From Fragum whitleyi (Eukaryota; Mollusca; Bivalvia; Cardiida; Cardiidae): a DNA stretch of 64,000 nt. The translations under genes and the position numbers were made by a program. The number at the start of each line of letters is the position of its first letter. The first letter of the stretch is position 1. Under the pieces are notes generated by a model that did not search any database, was not told the origin of the DNA, and saw nothing but the letters and a program-made list of their open reading frames with translations. Below are positions 11,511-22,320 of the stretch, piece by piece. Location: the NCBI GenBank assembly GCA_948146395.1, contig OX411556.1, positions 25,217,596 through 25,281,595 of the forward strand. Reading direction: 5' to 3'.

Positions 11511-12267
11511 TACAGTTTTAACATCGGACAATTGACATTCACCTCGATCATAACCATTTTAAATCGTTTCATTTTAGCATTCACTCCCACTCGGGAACCC
11601 TCGGCGATTCTACGGAATAGACCTCGGGAATATTAAGGGCGCAGCCATGAAAACGCGTCATTTCGCACGTGGGTTTATATGACGTCACAAACATAACTGT
11701 GAATGACGTTGCGAAAAACGAATTCAACGTAAGGTTAAAAATTGGCATATTATAATTTGAAAACAAAACGCAGTGTTTTACTGCGTTTTGCGTTCAAATT
11801 ATAACATGCCAAAAACGATCTCCGAAGACGATCGGAAGGCAATAAAGGAATTTGCTTTTCTTCAAGCGTATTAACCAAAGAACCGCCAGGAGCCGAATAA
11901 CCTAAAAATGGACCAAAAATTACTACACTTACGTCCGAGGTACTTTTCATTTTACGGAAAAGTCCGAGCGATGTTCCGAATGCATTCACTCCCTCCAAAC
12001 ACTTAAATAACTCAACGAAATCGTTCAAAAATAATTCGAAATTGTTCATACGTTCCACATCTCATTCATATTGATATAATCTTTCCGCGTTTTTATTGGT
12101 TCGAAAGGATTATAAAGCGTTTGTCCGTGAAAACTCACAAACATAAAATCGATATTGCATTACCACCGCTTAATTTCATTTAAAACTTATTCTCCCACTC
12201 AACCAAATTCATTCCAATATCATTCCAAAATCATTCACCGTGTCAACAAACGATGTAATTAACTGTA
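11511..12267. mobile_element. Family M MITE interrupted by a foldback element
   Basis: Begins TACAGTTTTAACATCGGACA and ends CGATGTAATTAACTGTA. The MITE sequence 'GCATTCACTCCC' is duplicated around the insertion at 11588-11982. Without the insert the copy is about 350 bp and collinear with other copies. Confidence 0.85.
11588..11982 (+). mobile_element. Foldback MITE, 395 bp, intact, with perfect 10-bp TSD
   Basis: Starts CACTCGGGAACC, ends GTTCCGAATG, and is flanked by CATTCACTCC at 11578-11587 and 11983-11992. An internal hairpin (about 11742-11808) has 31-nt arms with three mismatches around GTTTT. It is the reference copy for the nested cluster at the start of the window. Confidence 0.9.
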
Positions 12268-12424
12268 TCATTTTTATGGCGCTCTTGATAGTGTAAGTAT
12301 TCAAAAAACGATGTAATTTTCTTTTCAAACTTGTACGGCATTATCTCCCTTTTTGCATCGTTTACTTATTTCTTTTTACAAAGTTCATACAATAAAGACA
12401 CACAAATACTAGAAGCTGTACACA

Positions 12425-13723
12425 TCATGTTGATTTTAGTTTTTGATTTCTTACGTAAGCTTTGTAAGATTCGGATATATCATTATACCGGGTGGGAATA
12501 AACCTATTAGCGTATGTTGGACCTGAAATCGGATTTAGACCGATCCATTTAGACCCAGCCGTGACGTTACACCCGCCATGATTACTCCGCCTATCCATAC
12601 CACCCAAATATCCGCGACCGTCCAAGAAACGATTGTACCAAAATATCGCCTTTCCTTTGGCTGGTTTAGCTAGAACATTCGACAAATGGCAGTGCTTTGT
12701 AAGATTTGACCAATCGGGATATTCATTCTGTCTTTTAACCATATCAGAGAAGCTTAAATCGGCAAGCGGAAATGCGGTTTCCCCGCCCCCTTCGACGTCA
12801 TTTAAATAGTACATGAAGGTAATGTATCGACAAAAACTGCAGCAGTCTTGTTCCTCAAATTCATTCCCGTTTTCGTCCACACAAGGCTTTTGAAAACAAC
12901 ACGGTTGGTCCTTGGTATCGTCACCGCTAACGTCTAAGTGCGCGTTATAATATCCTCCTACGTCATACTGTCCGACCTTCAACACTTCACTTCCTTCTAC
13001 CATATACAGTGGTAATCTCGTTATTGCAGATATCCTTTCACGAATTTTACTTAAAAACTCGGCGTCTATGTATGGGGGTCTTAAACGTGTGAGTTTACTC
13101 TTCCTGTAATCGTGGTGCTCGTCTCCCTTCTCTGGTCCCCTCTCTCTCTTTGTCCTTATTGCAGTCTCGATTAGTTGATCGCATTCCTCGTCGCTGAGAA
13201 AGTTTTCGATTTCAAACACAGGTGGTTGTATAGCAAGAGTCTTTATCGTCGTATATATTCCACCGGGTAGCTCTATTTTATCTATTTTCCCAACATGTCC
13301 AGGCTTTAGCCTATACATAGGATGATACTCGAACACATCTTCGCTATGTTCTTTAATCTCGTCTTCAACATCGAAAGCATTATTGATAAGATTTGAAAGT
13401 TCATCTTTATTGATGTTTACCGAATCATCTAAGAACATTGATGCGAAATCTTTTGCTTGCTTAACAATGTCGTCGACCTGTTTGTCCTCTAATTTCGCTG
13501 ATTCACAATTACCTTCAGGCTTTTCGCAATACAGTTTCTCAGAATGTCTCGTATCAGAATTTTGACCAAAGCCGAAGTATTCTTTTACAGAATCGGATAA
13601 TCCGCCTAATAAAGATGCAAATGTTGTGTCCTGTGACCTTTTGCAGTGTGCCTCTGTTCCAAGATTACAAACTTCCTGGGCGAATGAAGTGGAAAGAAGG
13701 CACAAAGTCAGGAAAAGTTTCAT
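12425..13723 (-). CDS. P4HTM-like: Secreted P4HTM-like prolyl 4-hydroxylase (2-oxoglutarate/Fe(II) dioxygenase)
   Basis: 432 aa in one exon. The Met at 13723 is preferred over an upstream one (13804) because it starts a clean signal peptide, MKLFLTLCLLSTSFAQ. A splice-acceptor-like CTTTTGCAG just upstream suggests a non-coding first exon. Residues 17-130 are acidic, with no transmembrane segment. The catalytic domain runs from about 155 to 400: PPVFEIENFLSDEECDQLI (167-185), Fe ligands H262 and D264 in YYNAHLD, CRYITFMYYLNDVEGGGETAF, and distal H382 with 2-oxoglutarate-binding K392 in SNHGGCNVTAGSKWI. The HGGC..T.G.KWI block fits P4H-TM better than collagen P4HA. The family hydroxylates prolyl residues using 2-oxoglutarate, O2 and Fe(II). 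Being cysteine-rich and secreted, it probably acts in the secretory pathway; the substrate is unknown. Absence of introns may mean a retrocopy. It stands alone, with repeats on both sides. Confidence 0.88.
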   Translation of the reverse strand: MKLFLTLCLLSTSFAQEVCNLGTEAHCKRSQDTTFASLLGGLSDSVKEYFGFGQNSDTRHSEKLYCEKPEGNCESAKLEDKQVDDIVKQAKDFASMFLDDSVNINKDELSNLINNAFDVEDEIKEHSEDVFEYHPMYRLKPGHVGKIDKIELPGGIYTTIKTLAIQPPVFEIENFLSDEECDQLIETAIRTKRERGPEKGDEHHDYRKSKLTRLRPPYIDAEFLSKIRERISAITRLPLYMVEGSEVLKVGQYDVGGYYNAHLDVSGDDTKDQPCCFQKPCVDENGNEFEEQDCCSFCRYITFMYYLNDVEGGGETAFPLADLSFSDMVKRQNEYPDWSNLTKHCHLSNVLAKPAKGKAIFWYNRFLDGRGYLGGMDRRSNHGGCNVTAGSKWIGLNPISGPTYANRFIPTRYNDISESYKAYVRNQKLKST

Positions 13724-13789
13724 TCTAGATCTACCAATAACACTGCAAAAGAAAATGTGGAAATAAATGTGTGTCTCTGTGTAAGAATC

Positions 13790-14210
13790 CTTATAATATG
13801 ACATACGTCGCAGGTGCGAAATAACCCCGTTTAATATTTTTGATATTACATGGGTGTTAATACACTAGTGGAATAACTATGCAAATGAGTCCAGAGCGAA
13901 TATCAACGGTATTTTGTAACCGCGAAAATGACTTCATAATGTATACACTGTGACGTCAGTTTTAAACGGCGCTATAAATTTCGCGGAAAATTGAAATGTT
14001 GAATATCGATATTTTTGACGATTTTTCGCAAAAATTAGGGTCATATTATAAATAGTATATACAATCTTTTGCTAATATACAGAATCTACTAAACTCGTCA
14101 TCTAAAATAGATAAATACTCGGCGCAGCCTCGTTTTTATCTTATCAAAGATGACTTGTTTAATAAACTCGGTATTCCATGACCATTCATTCAATATCCTC
14201 TATATCATTG
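13790..14210 (+). mobile_element. Palindromic MITE (family B)
   Basis: Shared blocks are ACTATGCAAATGAG, GTGACGTCAGTTTTAAACGG, TTTTTCGCAAAAATTAGGGTC and CTCGGCGCAGCCTCGTTTTT, ending near ATTCAATATCCTC. Copies: 40020-40384 and 51495-51920, with parts at 21965-22320 and 41150-41275. It lies just 5' of the prolyl hydroxylase gene, so its promoter or first exon may abut this element. Confidence 0.75.
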
Positions 14211-14489
14211 AAAATTAGTTCACGTTTTAAAGCAGAGAATCGTTAAGAACGCAACGGACATAGACATCCGTATTCTATCAACCAGAAGAGGGTATTTGTT
14301 TATTTTAAGGCTGATTTTGCGCTTTGTTACATTGATCAGTTTTTAAAGATTCTTTTGGAGTAAAGAGCATGAGAGGGGGGGGGGGGGGGAATTTTAATGT
14401 CATAGCATGTTTGGCACGTCAAATGTTTTTCATTAGCTTAGATAGCGTTATATAGTGTAAATCAAACAAAAGAATGGTATTTTTTTTTA

Positions 14490-14545
14490 ATTCACTTGTT
14501 TGGCGGTGAGATAATCAGTTGTTAATCCACGTTTTTTCCTTGATT
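14490..14545. repeat. Isolated relic of the 108-bp repeat found at 18723-18938
   Basis: 'GCGGTGAGATAATCAGTTGT' followed by TAATCCACG matches the repeat units on the far side of the LINE. This suggests the LINE landed within or beside that repeat. Confidence 0.5.
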
Positions 14546-14896
14546 TTAAAATTACAGAAATGCATTGAAGAATTTACAATAATTGTTTTTTCTTTATTAT
14601 TATTTATTTTATTCAACCAAGTTTACATTATCATATCATTTTAGATGTCTATATCTACATTTTATAATATGTCACTTGTTTTACTTGGTTTGTTTGAACC
14701 GCGATATTGTGACCTTTGGAAAAAATGGTCTTAAGTCCGAATCAGTAATATTCAAAGTAATATTTTTGTTTTTGTTTTTTATCTTAATCAGAAAAGTCCC
14801 CCAAAGTGATTGAAAGATGTTATTGTTTAGAATAACCGATATTTCGAAAGCGTTAATTTGGCGCGTTCTTTTAGAACGCCACAGTCCCAATTTGGT

Positions 14897-17800
14897 CATT
14901 TATTTTTATTTATTTATTTATTTTTTGTAAGCAAGTGACATATTATATTTGACGAATTATATATAAACATAATATCATATTGACAAACAGTTCATATTTG
15001 ATAACCCATTTACATTTTTAAAAGTTGATTTAAAGATGAAAGAATACTCTAATTAAACGTTTTAGTAAAGAGGAAAAAGTCAATTTAAATGATTCTTTTT
15101 CGTATATTTATTTTCGATTATTCGGTGTATTAAACATAATGTCGATTCTAAACTGAAACTCTGCAACTACACCCTAAATCAAGCCATAGTTACAAGCTTC
15201 CGAACAAATACGACGATAAGTTTATCTATTTCTTTTTATGTAGATCGATGACAGATATTATTGCGTAAAATAAATATATGAATTGTAGAACTTATATTGC
15301 TAACGCTATTTTAATAAACCTTACAACTACAGCGTTTGTATTTACAAAATTCTAGAACAATCGTTATCCATTATCCATTAATTGCTTTGTTTATGAACTG
15401 TTAGTTATCAACATTAATCTATACTGATGAACAAAAAGGTTTCAGTTTGTGTTTTCGGTAAAATGGCAATTGTAGATGGGTTATCAACTTTCAATGTGGA
15501 AGAATAAAATATATCATTTAAACATAGTAACAACATAAACAGTATAAAATAACAAATACAATGGTTTTAACGGTGTAAGTAGAAAGAAAAAAGGAAAGAT
15601 ATATGTGAAGATGTTACTACAGAAAGTAAGTACATCACTTCTTTTACATCATAAGGTGTTCTTGGTGTTTGTTACTAACAATATTTATTTAGCGAAGGTC
15701 AGTTTAGATATTTGAAGATTTCTTATTCTTTTTTCTTTGTCTTAATTACTGACTCGAGTGATGCTTTTGACAATTGCCCAATATTTTTCAAAGTTTTTGT
15801 TAGTTTTTGTTTGAATATTTATTTCGTATGACAGTTTTATATTTTTAGTAAATCCTCGTATGGATGGTTTTATTTGTTTCATTTTACACGTATAAATGTA
15901 TCTCTTAAAGTACAGGCATATTAAGTCTATATCTAGTTTCGTATTTGTACCAAATAGAATATTAAAGCTATTTAAATCAAAATTTCCATGGATAGTTTGT
16001 ATTTGTCGTTGAATGTATTCTATTAATGGTTTTACATTTTCACATCCGTAAAATAGGTGGATTAGTGTTTCATCGTCTTTATTACAAAAAGAGCATTGTT
16101 TACTTTCTGATATATTCATTTTATAAAGGAGAGAATTAGTTGGCAAAATTCGATGTACGATTCTTGTTTGGAGCCATTGTGGATACGTATCCGGGGTAAC
16201 TTTATATACAGAGGTGTACACTCGATTCCAGTTAAATTCAAAATTGTGAAACGATTCCATCCATTTTTGTTGACTTGTTGGAGTATAATCATTGTTGGAA
16301 AGTGTTGAATATATAAATCTGTTAGGTTGTTTATTTGAAAGTATCGGAAAGAAATAGCAGTTAACACATGGATTGTGTACTTGCATTAACAAAGAATTAT
16401 CTGTCTCAATATTCTGTTTATTTAGAAATGTTGAAACTGCATTGCGTAGACTATAATAGTTCAAAAAGTTAATGTTGACGTGACCAAATTGTTGTATTTC
16501 CTGTAAGTTTTTAAAAGTACCATTCTTATGTAATATATCTTTAACGTATCGTATTCCTCCATCAAACATTGTTTGATTTCTAACGCATTTTGATCCAATA
16601 ATAATATTTTCATTGTAAAAGAGAGGAGCATGTAGTATTTGATTCCATTTTTCGAATTTGAACTTGGATATATATTTTATGTAAGAATTGATAACATCTA
16701 CCCAGAAGTCATTCTTTAGACTTTTCACAATTATTTCGCAATACTTTTTTCCATAATTTAATAGCTTGTCTATATCTAAAAAGTTATATACAAGTTTAAA
16801 AGTTGAGCTATATGGATTTGATACCAATTGCTTTAACCATTTAATTTTCATGCTGCTTGAAAAGTATTCGACATCTGGGATTTTTAGGCCTCCTTCTTGA
16901 ATTGGTTTAATTCCTACCGAGGTTTTAATCTTTGGTCGACCGTCCCAAATAAAAGTTTGGAAGGTTTCATTAATCTTTTTCATTAAATCGTTTTTCGGTG
17001 AGGGCAAACTAATAAATAAGTGATTTAATATTGGCAATAAAAGTGTTTTAGTGACAACTATTCTACCAAGTGGCGTTAGTTTCCTCTTTTTCCAGAAGGA
17101 GATCGACTTGTCTATACTTTTAATTTTACTTTCAAAATTGAGACAATTCATTCTTTCTAGATTTACATCAAATAGTATTCCTAGGAGTTTAAATTGCGTT
17201 TCACCCCATGAAAGTTTCCATCGTGTTTTAATTGAACGTGTACTATATTTTAGTGAACCAATCCATACGAGGTTTGTCTTATCAAAATTAATCTTTAAAC
17301 CTGACCATTCTGAAAACGTATGCAAAGTATCTAAAACTGCGTTAAGAGACTGACTTGTTCCGTCCATTAAGAGAGTAGTGTCGTCTGCAAATTGTGAAAT
17401 TATATATTCTTCTCCACCTATTTTGATTCCAGATATGTTTTTACAATTTTTTATTTTCATATTTAGTTTCTGAGCGCAAAGAATAAAAATATAAGAAGAA
17501 ATAGGATCACCCTGTCTGCAGCCTCTTTTTATTTTAAAATATTCTGACATGTAACCGTTAAGTTGAACACAAACTTCGGTATCATATAGAAAGAGTTTAA
17601 TCCATTTTTGAAGCATTTCCCCAAGATTAAAAAAAGTTAAAGTTTTTTCAATGAACTGAAAGGACAATAAGTCAAATGCTTTTTCAAAGTCGATGAGCAT
17701 TAATAGACCTGGAATGTTATTTTCTTCACAATATTTCATTATGTCGTATACTAATCGTGTATTTTCTCCAATATACCTGCCTTTAATAAATCCTGTTTGG

Positions 17801-18680
17801 TCTGTTGATATCAACTTATCGAGAATATTTTTTAGTCTGTTGGCTATTGTTCCTGACGCTAATTTATACAAAACATTTAACAAGGTAATGGGTCTCCAAT
17901 TTTTCAGAAATTGTTTGGGCTTATTTTCTTTTGGAATACATATTATTGTTCCAAGTTTTGTGTTTCTAGAAAGTGAACCATTTATGTACGAAAAGTTTAA
18001 TGCTCTAACTACAAAATGTCCTATTTTTGTCCAAAACATTTTATAAAAGTTTGATGTGAATCCGTCTATTTCAGGACTTTTATCGTTTTTCATTTGCTTT
18101 AGTGTTTCAGTAACTTCTTTGTACGTTAAAAGACCTTCTAGACTGCTAGATTCTTCCGAGCTTAATTTATCATATTGAAATTTTGAAAACTCCTTTGCTA
18201 AATCAATATTCTTTTCAAAGTTATGGCGTTCATCGTATAATAATTCATAATATGTTTTCATTTCATTTAATATACCTTTTTGTGAGAATATTTGATTGCC
18301 ATTTTCAGTCTCTAAAAATGGAATATTCTTATTTAAAGAATTTTGTTTTTCAAGATGACAAAAAAATTCAGTAGATTTTTCGCCTTCATCTATCCATTTT
18401 GCTTTTGATCTTATAAAAGAACCCTTTAATTTTGTTTCTCTTATTTCTTTTAGCTCTGTTTCAAGTTCAAAAAGTTATTCTTTATTCTGGTCATTTATGT
18501 TATTTTGCAAATTATTTATTTCTGTGATAAGTGACTGTTCTCTTTTATTTCTTTGCTTTTGTTTAAAAGATGAATAAGAAATAGTTTTTCCTCGAATCTC
18601 CATCATTAGTGTTTCTAGGAAAAGTTGGTCATTTATAACGAATTGCAATTTACAATAATTGTTTGTTTCAGTGTAAAATC
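14897..18680 (-). mobile_element. 5'-truncated L1/Tx1-type LINE
   Basis: Minus-strand element. Its ORF2 part occupies 18680-15742. About 0.8 kb of AT-rich 3' UTR follows and appears to end in a (TAAA)n-like tail at 14897-14928. The upstream part (18680-18262) is still in frame with ORF2 and encodes the pre-RT block (..AKWIDEGEKSTEFFCHLEKQN). The endonuclease half is absent, so the copy is 5'-truncated. One in-frame TAA at 18475-18477 breaks the frame. Boundaries are approximate and no TSD was found. Confidence 0.75.
15742..18261 (-). CDS. LINE ORF2 reverse transcriptase (L1/Tx1 group)
   Basis: 839 aa from the first Met; the true reading frame opens further upstream. RT blocks in order: CIPKENKPKQFLKNWRPITL (108-127), TGFIKGRYIGENTRL (156-170), DFEKAFD (191-197), GCRQGDPISSYIF (247-259), and the catalytic FADD at 291-294 followed by SGLKINFDKT. 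The C-terminal part has a Cys/His motif, CSFCNKDDETLIHLFYGCEN. It copies its own RNA by target-primed reverse transcription. No frameshift or stop occurs over 839 codons, so the insertion is fairly young, but the missing endonuclease and the TAA at 18475-18477 make it non-autonomous. Confidence 0.9.
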   Translation of the reverse strand: MKTYYELLYDERHNFEKNIDLAKEFSKFQYDKLSSEESSSLEGLLTYKEVTETLKQMKNDKSPEIDGFTSNFYKMFWTKIGHFVVRALNFSYINGSLSRNTKLGTIICIPKENKPKQFLKNWRPITLLNVLYKLASGTIANRLKNILDKLISTDQTGFIKGRYIGENTRLVYDIMKYCEENNIPGLLMLIDFEKAFDLLSFQFIEKTLTFFNLGEMLQKWIKLFLYDTEVCVQLNGYMSEYFKIKRGCRQGDPISSYIFILCAQKLNMKIKNCKNISGIKIGGEEYIISQFADDTTLLMDGTSQSLNAVLDTLHTFSEWSGLKINFDKTNLVWIGSLKYSTRSIKTRWKLSWGETQFKLLGILFDVNLERMNCLNFESKIKSIDKSISFWKKRKLTPLGRIVVTKTLLLPILNHLFISLPSPKNDLMKKINETFQTFIWDGRPKIKTSVGIKPIQEGGLKIPDVEYFSSSMKIKWLKQLVSNPYSSTFKLVYNFLDIDKLLNYGKKYCEIIVKSLKNDFWVDVINSYIKYISKFKFEKWNQILHAPLFYNENIIIGSKCVRNQTMFDGGIRYVKDILHKNGTFKNLQEIQQFGHVNINFLNYYSLRNAVSTFLNKQNIETDNSLLMQVHNPCVNCYFFPILSNKQPNRFIYSTLSNNDYTPTSQQKWMESFHNFEFNWNRVYTSVYKVTPDTYPQWLQTRIVHRILPTNSLLYKMNISESKQCSFCNKDDETLIHLFYGCENVKPLIEYIQRQIQTIHGNFDLNSFNILFGTNTKLDIDLICLYFKRYIYTCKMKQIKPSIRGFTKNIKLSYEINIQTKTNKNFEKYWAIVKSITRVSN

Positions 18681-18722
18681 AATTTATCGTTCATTGAGTG
18701 AACCGAAAAGGCTATATTTTCA

Positions 18723-18938
18723 CGAGTGGTTATAACGCCGAACAGAATGAAATGAACAAAAGCAGAGTCAACGTTTTTGATAATTCTGCTTTGCGGTGAG
18801 ATTATCAAATGATAATCCACCTTTATTTCGCGAGTTGCGAAAACGCCAAATATAATGGAATGAACGCAAACATGATAAAGATTTTGCATAGTTTCGCTGC
18901 TTTGCGATGAGATTATGAGGTGATAATCTAACGTATTA
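18723..18938. repeat. Two-unit tandem repeat, 108-bp period
   Basis: Units start at 18723 (CGAGTGGTTATAACGCC) and 18831 (CGAGTTGCGAAAACGCC). Each carries ATGAA.G..C, a TGCTTTGCG.TGAGATTAT and GATAATC. An ORF across both is a by-product. Confidence 0.75.
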
Positions 18939-19019
18939 CTCGATAAACGAAAAGAAGCAGTAAAGTAATAAGCGATGCTTACGAATATTGCCACTTCCCC
19001 TATTAATTGAATTCTGTAC

Positions 19020-19240
19020 TTTCGAGAACCAATCTGACGCTTCTGAATGCAAGCAAGTTTGTGAAATCAAATAATTTTTAGCGCGATTTGAATTGATGTG
19101 TTAATGATTTTTGTGTCTCTGATTTTGGCGTCTCTGAATTATTTGAGTGAGTTTTTGGAATGATTGGAGCGCTGAGTGAGCGATATAGGCAGATTCATTC
19201 GGAATGAGTATCGATTCATGAAGTTATTAAATGTATGAGC
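19020..19240. mobile_element. Half of a family M MITE
   Basis: Right-hand arm words: 'GGAGCGCTGAGTGAGCGATA' and 'TCGATTCATGAAGTTATTAA'. The left half and core are missing. Confidence 0.55.
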
Positions 19241-19332
19241 TATCTTGCTAAATGTGTCAACCTTGGATATTTTCACAGAGTAGACCGGGTCAGTCTGCGC
19301 GGTTTTCGTTGACTGGCTTGGCTCGAGGTTTT

Positions 19333-19760
19333 TATAGTTAAATTCGTGAAATTGACACCCAGCTCGACGAAATCAATTCAAATCCAATTCGGCGCTCTAA
19401 CTGTTCAATCAGAAAACTCACTTTAAAAAAATAGCTAAAACAAACCGATTCGAAAACTTTCAGAATGATCAATATTTCAATGAAATTGATAAAGTAATTG
19501 ATTTTATGTTGGTGTCGACTTTTAAGCGTCTTACATGACTGTGAAGACTCAAAACAAGAAACATACGCAGACTTTATGAAAGGGGGGGGGGGGGGTAAAA
19601 AGTCATCGCTAATTTCGTCAATTGCAATTGGACGAAATTATCGATCATGTTTTACCTCCTTTGAAAATCATTCAAAACTCGCTTCACGCGCTCATTTAAT
19701 ATCATTCAAAATTAATTCAACGTTATCCAACCTATCGATTTCACGACGTCTCTAACTGTA
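19333..19760. mobile_element. Family M MITE, diverged subfamily with a TCGTCAATTGCAATTGGACGA core
   Basis: Left end TATAGTTAAATTCGTGAAAT, right end 'CACGACGTCTCTAACTGTA'. The centre is CGCTAATTTCGTC-AATTG-CAATTGGACGAAATTATCG rather than the usual TTTTGTTC core, next to a G tract at about 19581-19595. The arms keep the CATTCAAAA words. Confidence 0.75.
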
Positions 19761-20245
19761 ATTAAAAGTGTAATGCACTCTTTTGAAATCGATGCAACGT
19801 CAGGATCCCTCCGATGTCATCGTACACGTTAATCCTCGGATTGAATAAGGGTTTGTGTCTGATCCTTAAACCAGGGTTTATCAAAGAAAAGGTCAAACGA
19901 CTCTTAAACCTATAAAGTTCTTACTCTTGACTGGCCCATCCTTGACTTTTGACCTCTTTAAAAATGTTTTGACCCCCTAAGTTCAATAGTTAAGGGGTCA
20001 ATGACTATTACAAACACTTGCACGAGCCCTGTTGAACTGTCGCATTCCTCGAATTATGTCTGCCATCATTTTGCGACTTCGAACGTTAAGAAACGTTACA
20101 ACGTAGTCCAAGTAATCCAGATTCTGGACTGATTCAAAACTTGTACACTACACTGTCAACTACATGAAGGTGGTCATTCTACCTTACGGTTATATTTATT
20201 TTCCAAGCTTTTTTTTGTTTACTACTGATTTATTGGGTCTCGTTT
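19761..20245. other. No gene; degenerate repeat with TTTTGACC words
   Basis: 'CTTAAACCAGGGTTTATCAA' and 'AGGGGTCAATGACTATTA' resemble 45935-46275, suggesting a dispersed element built from TTTTGACC / GGTCAA words. Confidence 0.45.
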
Positions 20246-20590
20246 TACAGTTAACAATATCGTGAAATTGACACTCATTCCGATATTTATCATTCTAAAT
20301 AGCTCAATTAGCGCTCCATTCATTCATTCCGAACATTCACTCGAATCGATCAAAAACGCTCCAAAATCTTTGGAAAACATTTTGGTGTGGGTTTTAAAGT
20401 GTCTGATTTGTCCATGAAGACCCAAAAACAGAAAATTACGTATATTTTATTAAAGGGAGATAATAAATATAGCTTTACTGATTTACCTCTCTTGAATTCC
20501 ACTCAAAACCCGCTCATACTCTCATTCAATTCATTCCAAAATGATCCAAAAATCATTCATTTTGTCAATTTCACGATGATCTTAGCTGCA
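20246..20590. mobile_element. Family M MITE
   Basis: Starts TACAGTTAACAATATCGTGA and ends TTTCACGATGATCTTAGCTG. The core is degenerate (AAAGGGAGATAATAAATATA ... TTTACCTCTCTTG). Confidence 0.75.
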
Positions 20591-21682
20591 AGTGTTTGCT
20601 AAGATTAAATGCAAAGTGCACTTTGGGAGACTGTATCTGGATCACTCTCGAACGCTTCATTATTCTGAACTCAGGGTTGATTTTGCCTTTCGAAAGTGTA
20701 CTTTCGAGAGCAAGATCAATTTGATACAACACAATGTTTCTGTTTATATTATTTAGTTTGGAAGGTTTTACCTACTATTAAATAGAATCAAATCTTTCAA
20801 AGGCTTTTGCAAAATAGTCGTACATATGTAAGTCAGTGACTATACAAACTATTCAAATGGTTCTTGGTTTGATAAACTCAATCTAAATTTCTGTTACAAA
20901 TATCCCGTTGTATTTCTCGAAAAACAAAATTTGTACGAAAATGGAGAAAAAATACCTGATTTGAAATATCCGTTCAATTGAATTGAGAACAAGAAAATAA
21001 ATGTCATTAAACCGGAAGTAACGAAAGATACAGAAAAGCCCCCGAGGGTACTCCTCGTTTCGTTGAACCTTTTTGCTATTAAATAATTACTGACTGTTTT
21101 ACTTTAAACTTATTTTATTTAAACGATTTTACAGACATTATAATGTACAACATATTTTGTGAACGGATTGGAACGAAAGCTTGAGTAATTTATATAGTTA
21201 CTCTCCTCACAACAGCCACCGTAATAAAAAGGTCTGTCTTCAAAATTTCAAAACAGGAAATACATATCAGAGAAGAATAATATAAGACTAGTGGTAAAAA
21301 AATAAATTATATGGGAAAAAAATGAAGGTTAAAGGTTATTGGTAATAACTGTAATCTTCGACATGGTATGGTGTGGCCTACTGAACGATTCATTGCATTT
21401 AAGGTAAAGAAACCACAATAGTTCCGCAACATTTTGAGGCTCATGTCCTTTCACAATGTTAACCGAGGTTTTCTAATAAAAACGTTAGGAAACCTCGGTT
21501 AACACTGTTTAGGTTCATGGTTTCCTAAACGTTTCGGAACTATAACGGGTCAACTACCTTAAATTAAGACAGATCAGTTGTTTCCGATACAATCCGTAAA
21601 ACAAAGTTAAAGACAATGATATTACAGTGCAGAAACAATCTTCATTATCCGTATTCGTTCTCGTGACCAGTAAATAGAGGAC
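20591..21682. repeat. Intergenic; contains a palindrome at 21417-21540
   Basis: The inner arms GTTAACCGAGGTTT (21458-21471) and AAACCTCGGTTAAC (21490-21503) are perfect. The outer arms ('CCGCAACATTTTGAGGCTCA' and 'TAAACGTTTCGGAACTATAA') are imperfect. Otherwise no gene is seen. Confidence 0.6.
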
Positions 21683-21963
21683 ATTGATTGATTGAATAGA
21701 GTTAAACGCCGCTTTCAACCTTATTTCAGTTATATCGCGGTGGCTGGAGTACCTAACAATGGACTCCTGGTATTTCTCTCACCAGTACAACCATCACATC
21801 CTTTCCTAGGCTCCAGATGCTATCTCACATAGGTTCTACGATTATCAACCCACTGGTGAGAGACAAATAGTCGGAAATAATGAGTGCCGCCGTCGGGGAT
21901 CGAACCCGGCACGACCAGATTGACAGTTCGACGCGCCACCAACTGTGCTATGACGGCGGCTAG
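21683..21963 (-). mobile_element. Full-length tRNA-derived SINE
   Basis: Nearly the same as 3806-4081. The minus-strand tRNA head (21963 to about 21890) has TAGCACAGTTGG and GGTTCGATCC. The body and the tail toward 21683 match. It lies beside a degenerate family B palindrome (21965-22320). Confidence 0.85.
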
Positions 21964-21964
21964 A

Positions 21965-22320
21965 GTATATTGAATAATTTGTCATGAAATACCATATTTG
22001 ATAAACAAGTCAATCATAAACAGGTAAAATTGAGCTTTGTTGAGTTTTTTTTATCTTTGCATATTTTATTTTTAATTTTTATCTTATTTACTTATTTATT
22101 TTTATTACATCTTTTATTTATTTTTCAATTCGTTAATAAAAGATTTCCGCGAAACGTAATACGTCGTTTGTAACATAACGTAATGCCATCCATTATGACG
22201 TCATTTTCACGTGAACGAAATATCGTTACAATACGTTTTTTCGTCATTTGCTTAATTGTTATATTTCCCGTAAAATACTAAAAGCTTTCACTCCGGCGAC
22301 ATGGGTCATATTATAATTTG
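21965..22320 (-). mobile_element. Degenerate family B element
   Basis: 'TTCCGCGAAACGTAATACGT' and 'ATTATGACGTCATTTTCACG', followed by 'CTCCGGCGACATGGGTCATA', match the 40020-40384 copy in order, at lower similarity. Confidence 0.55.

Noticed and set aside
17051..18046. Plus-strand ORFs of 100-117 aa
   Set aside because: Antisense to the LINE reverse-transcriptase ORF.
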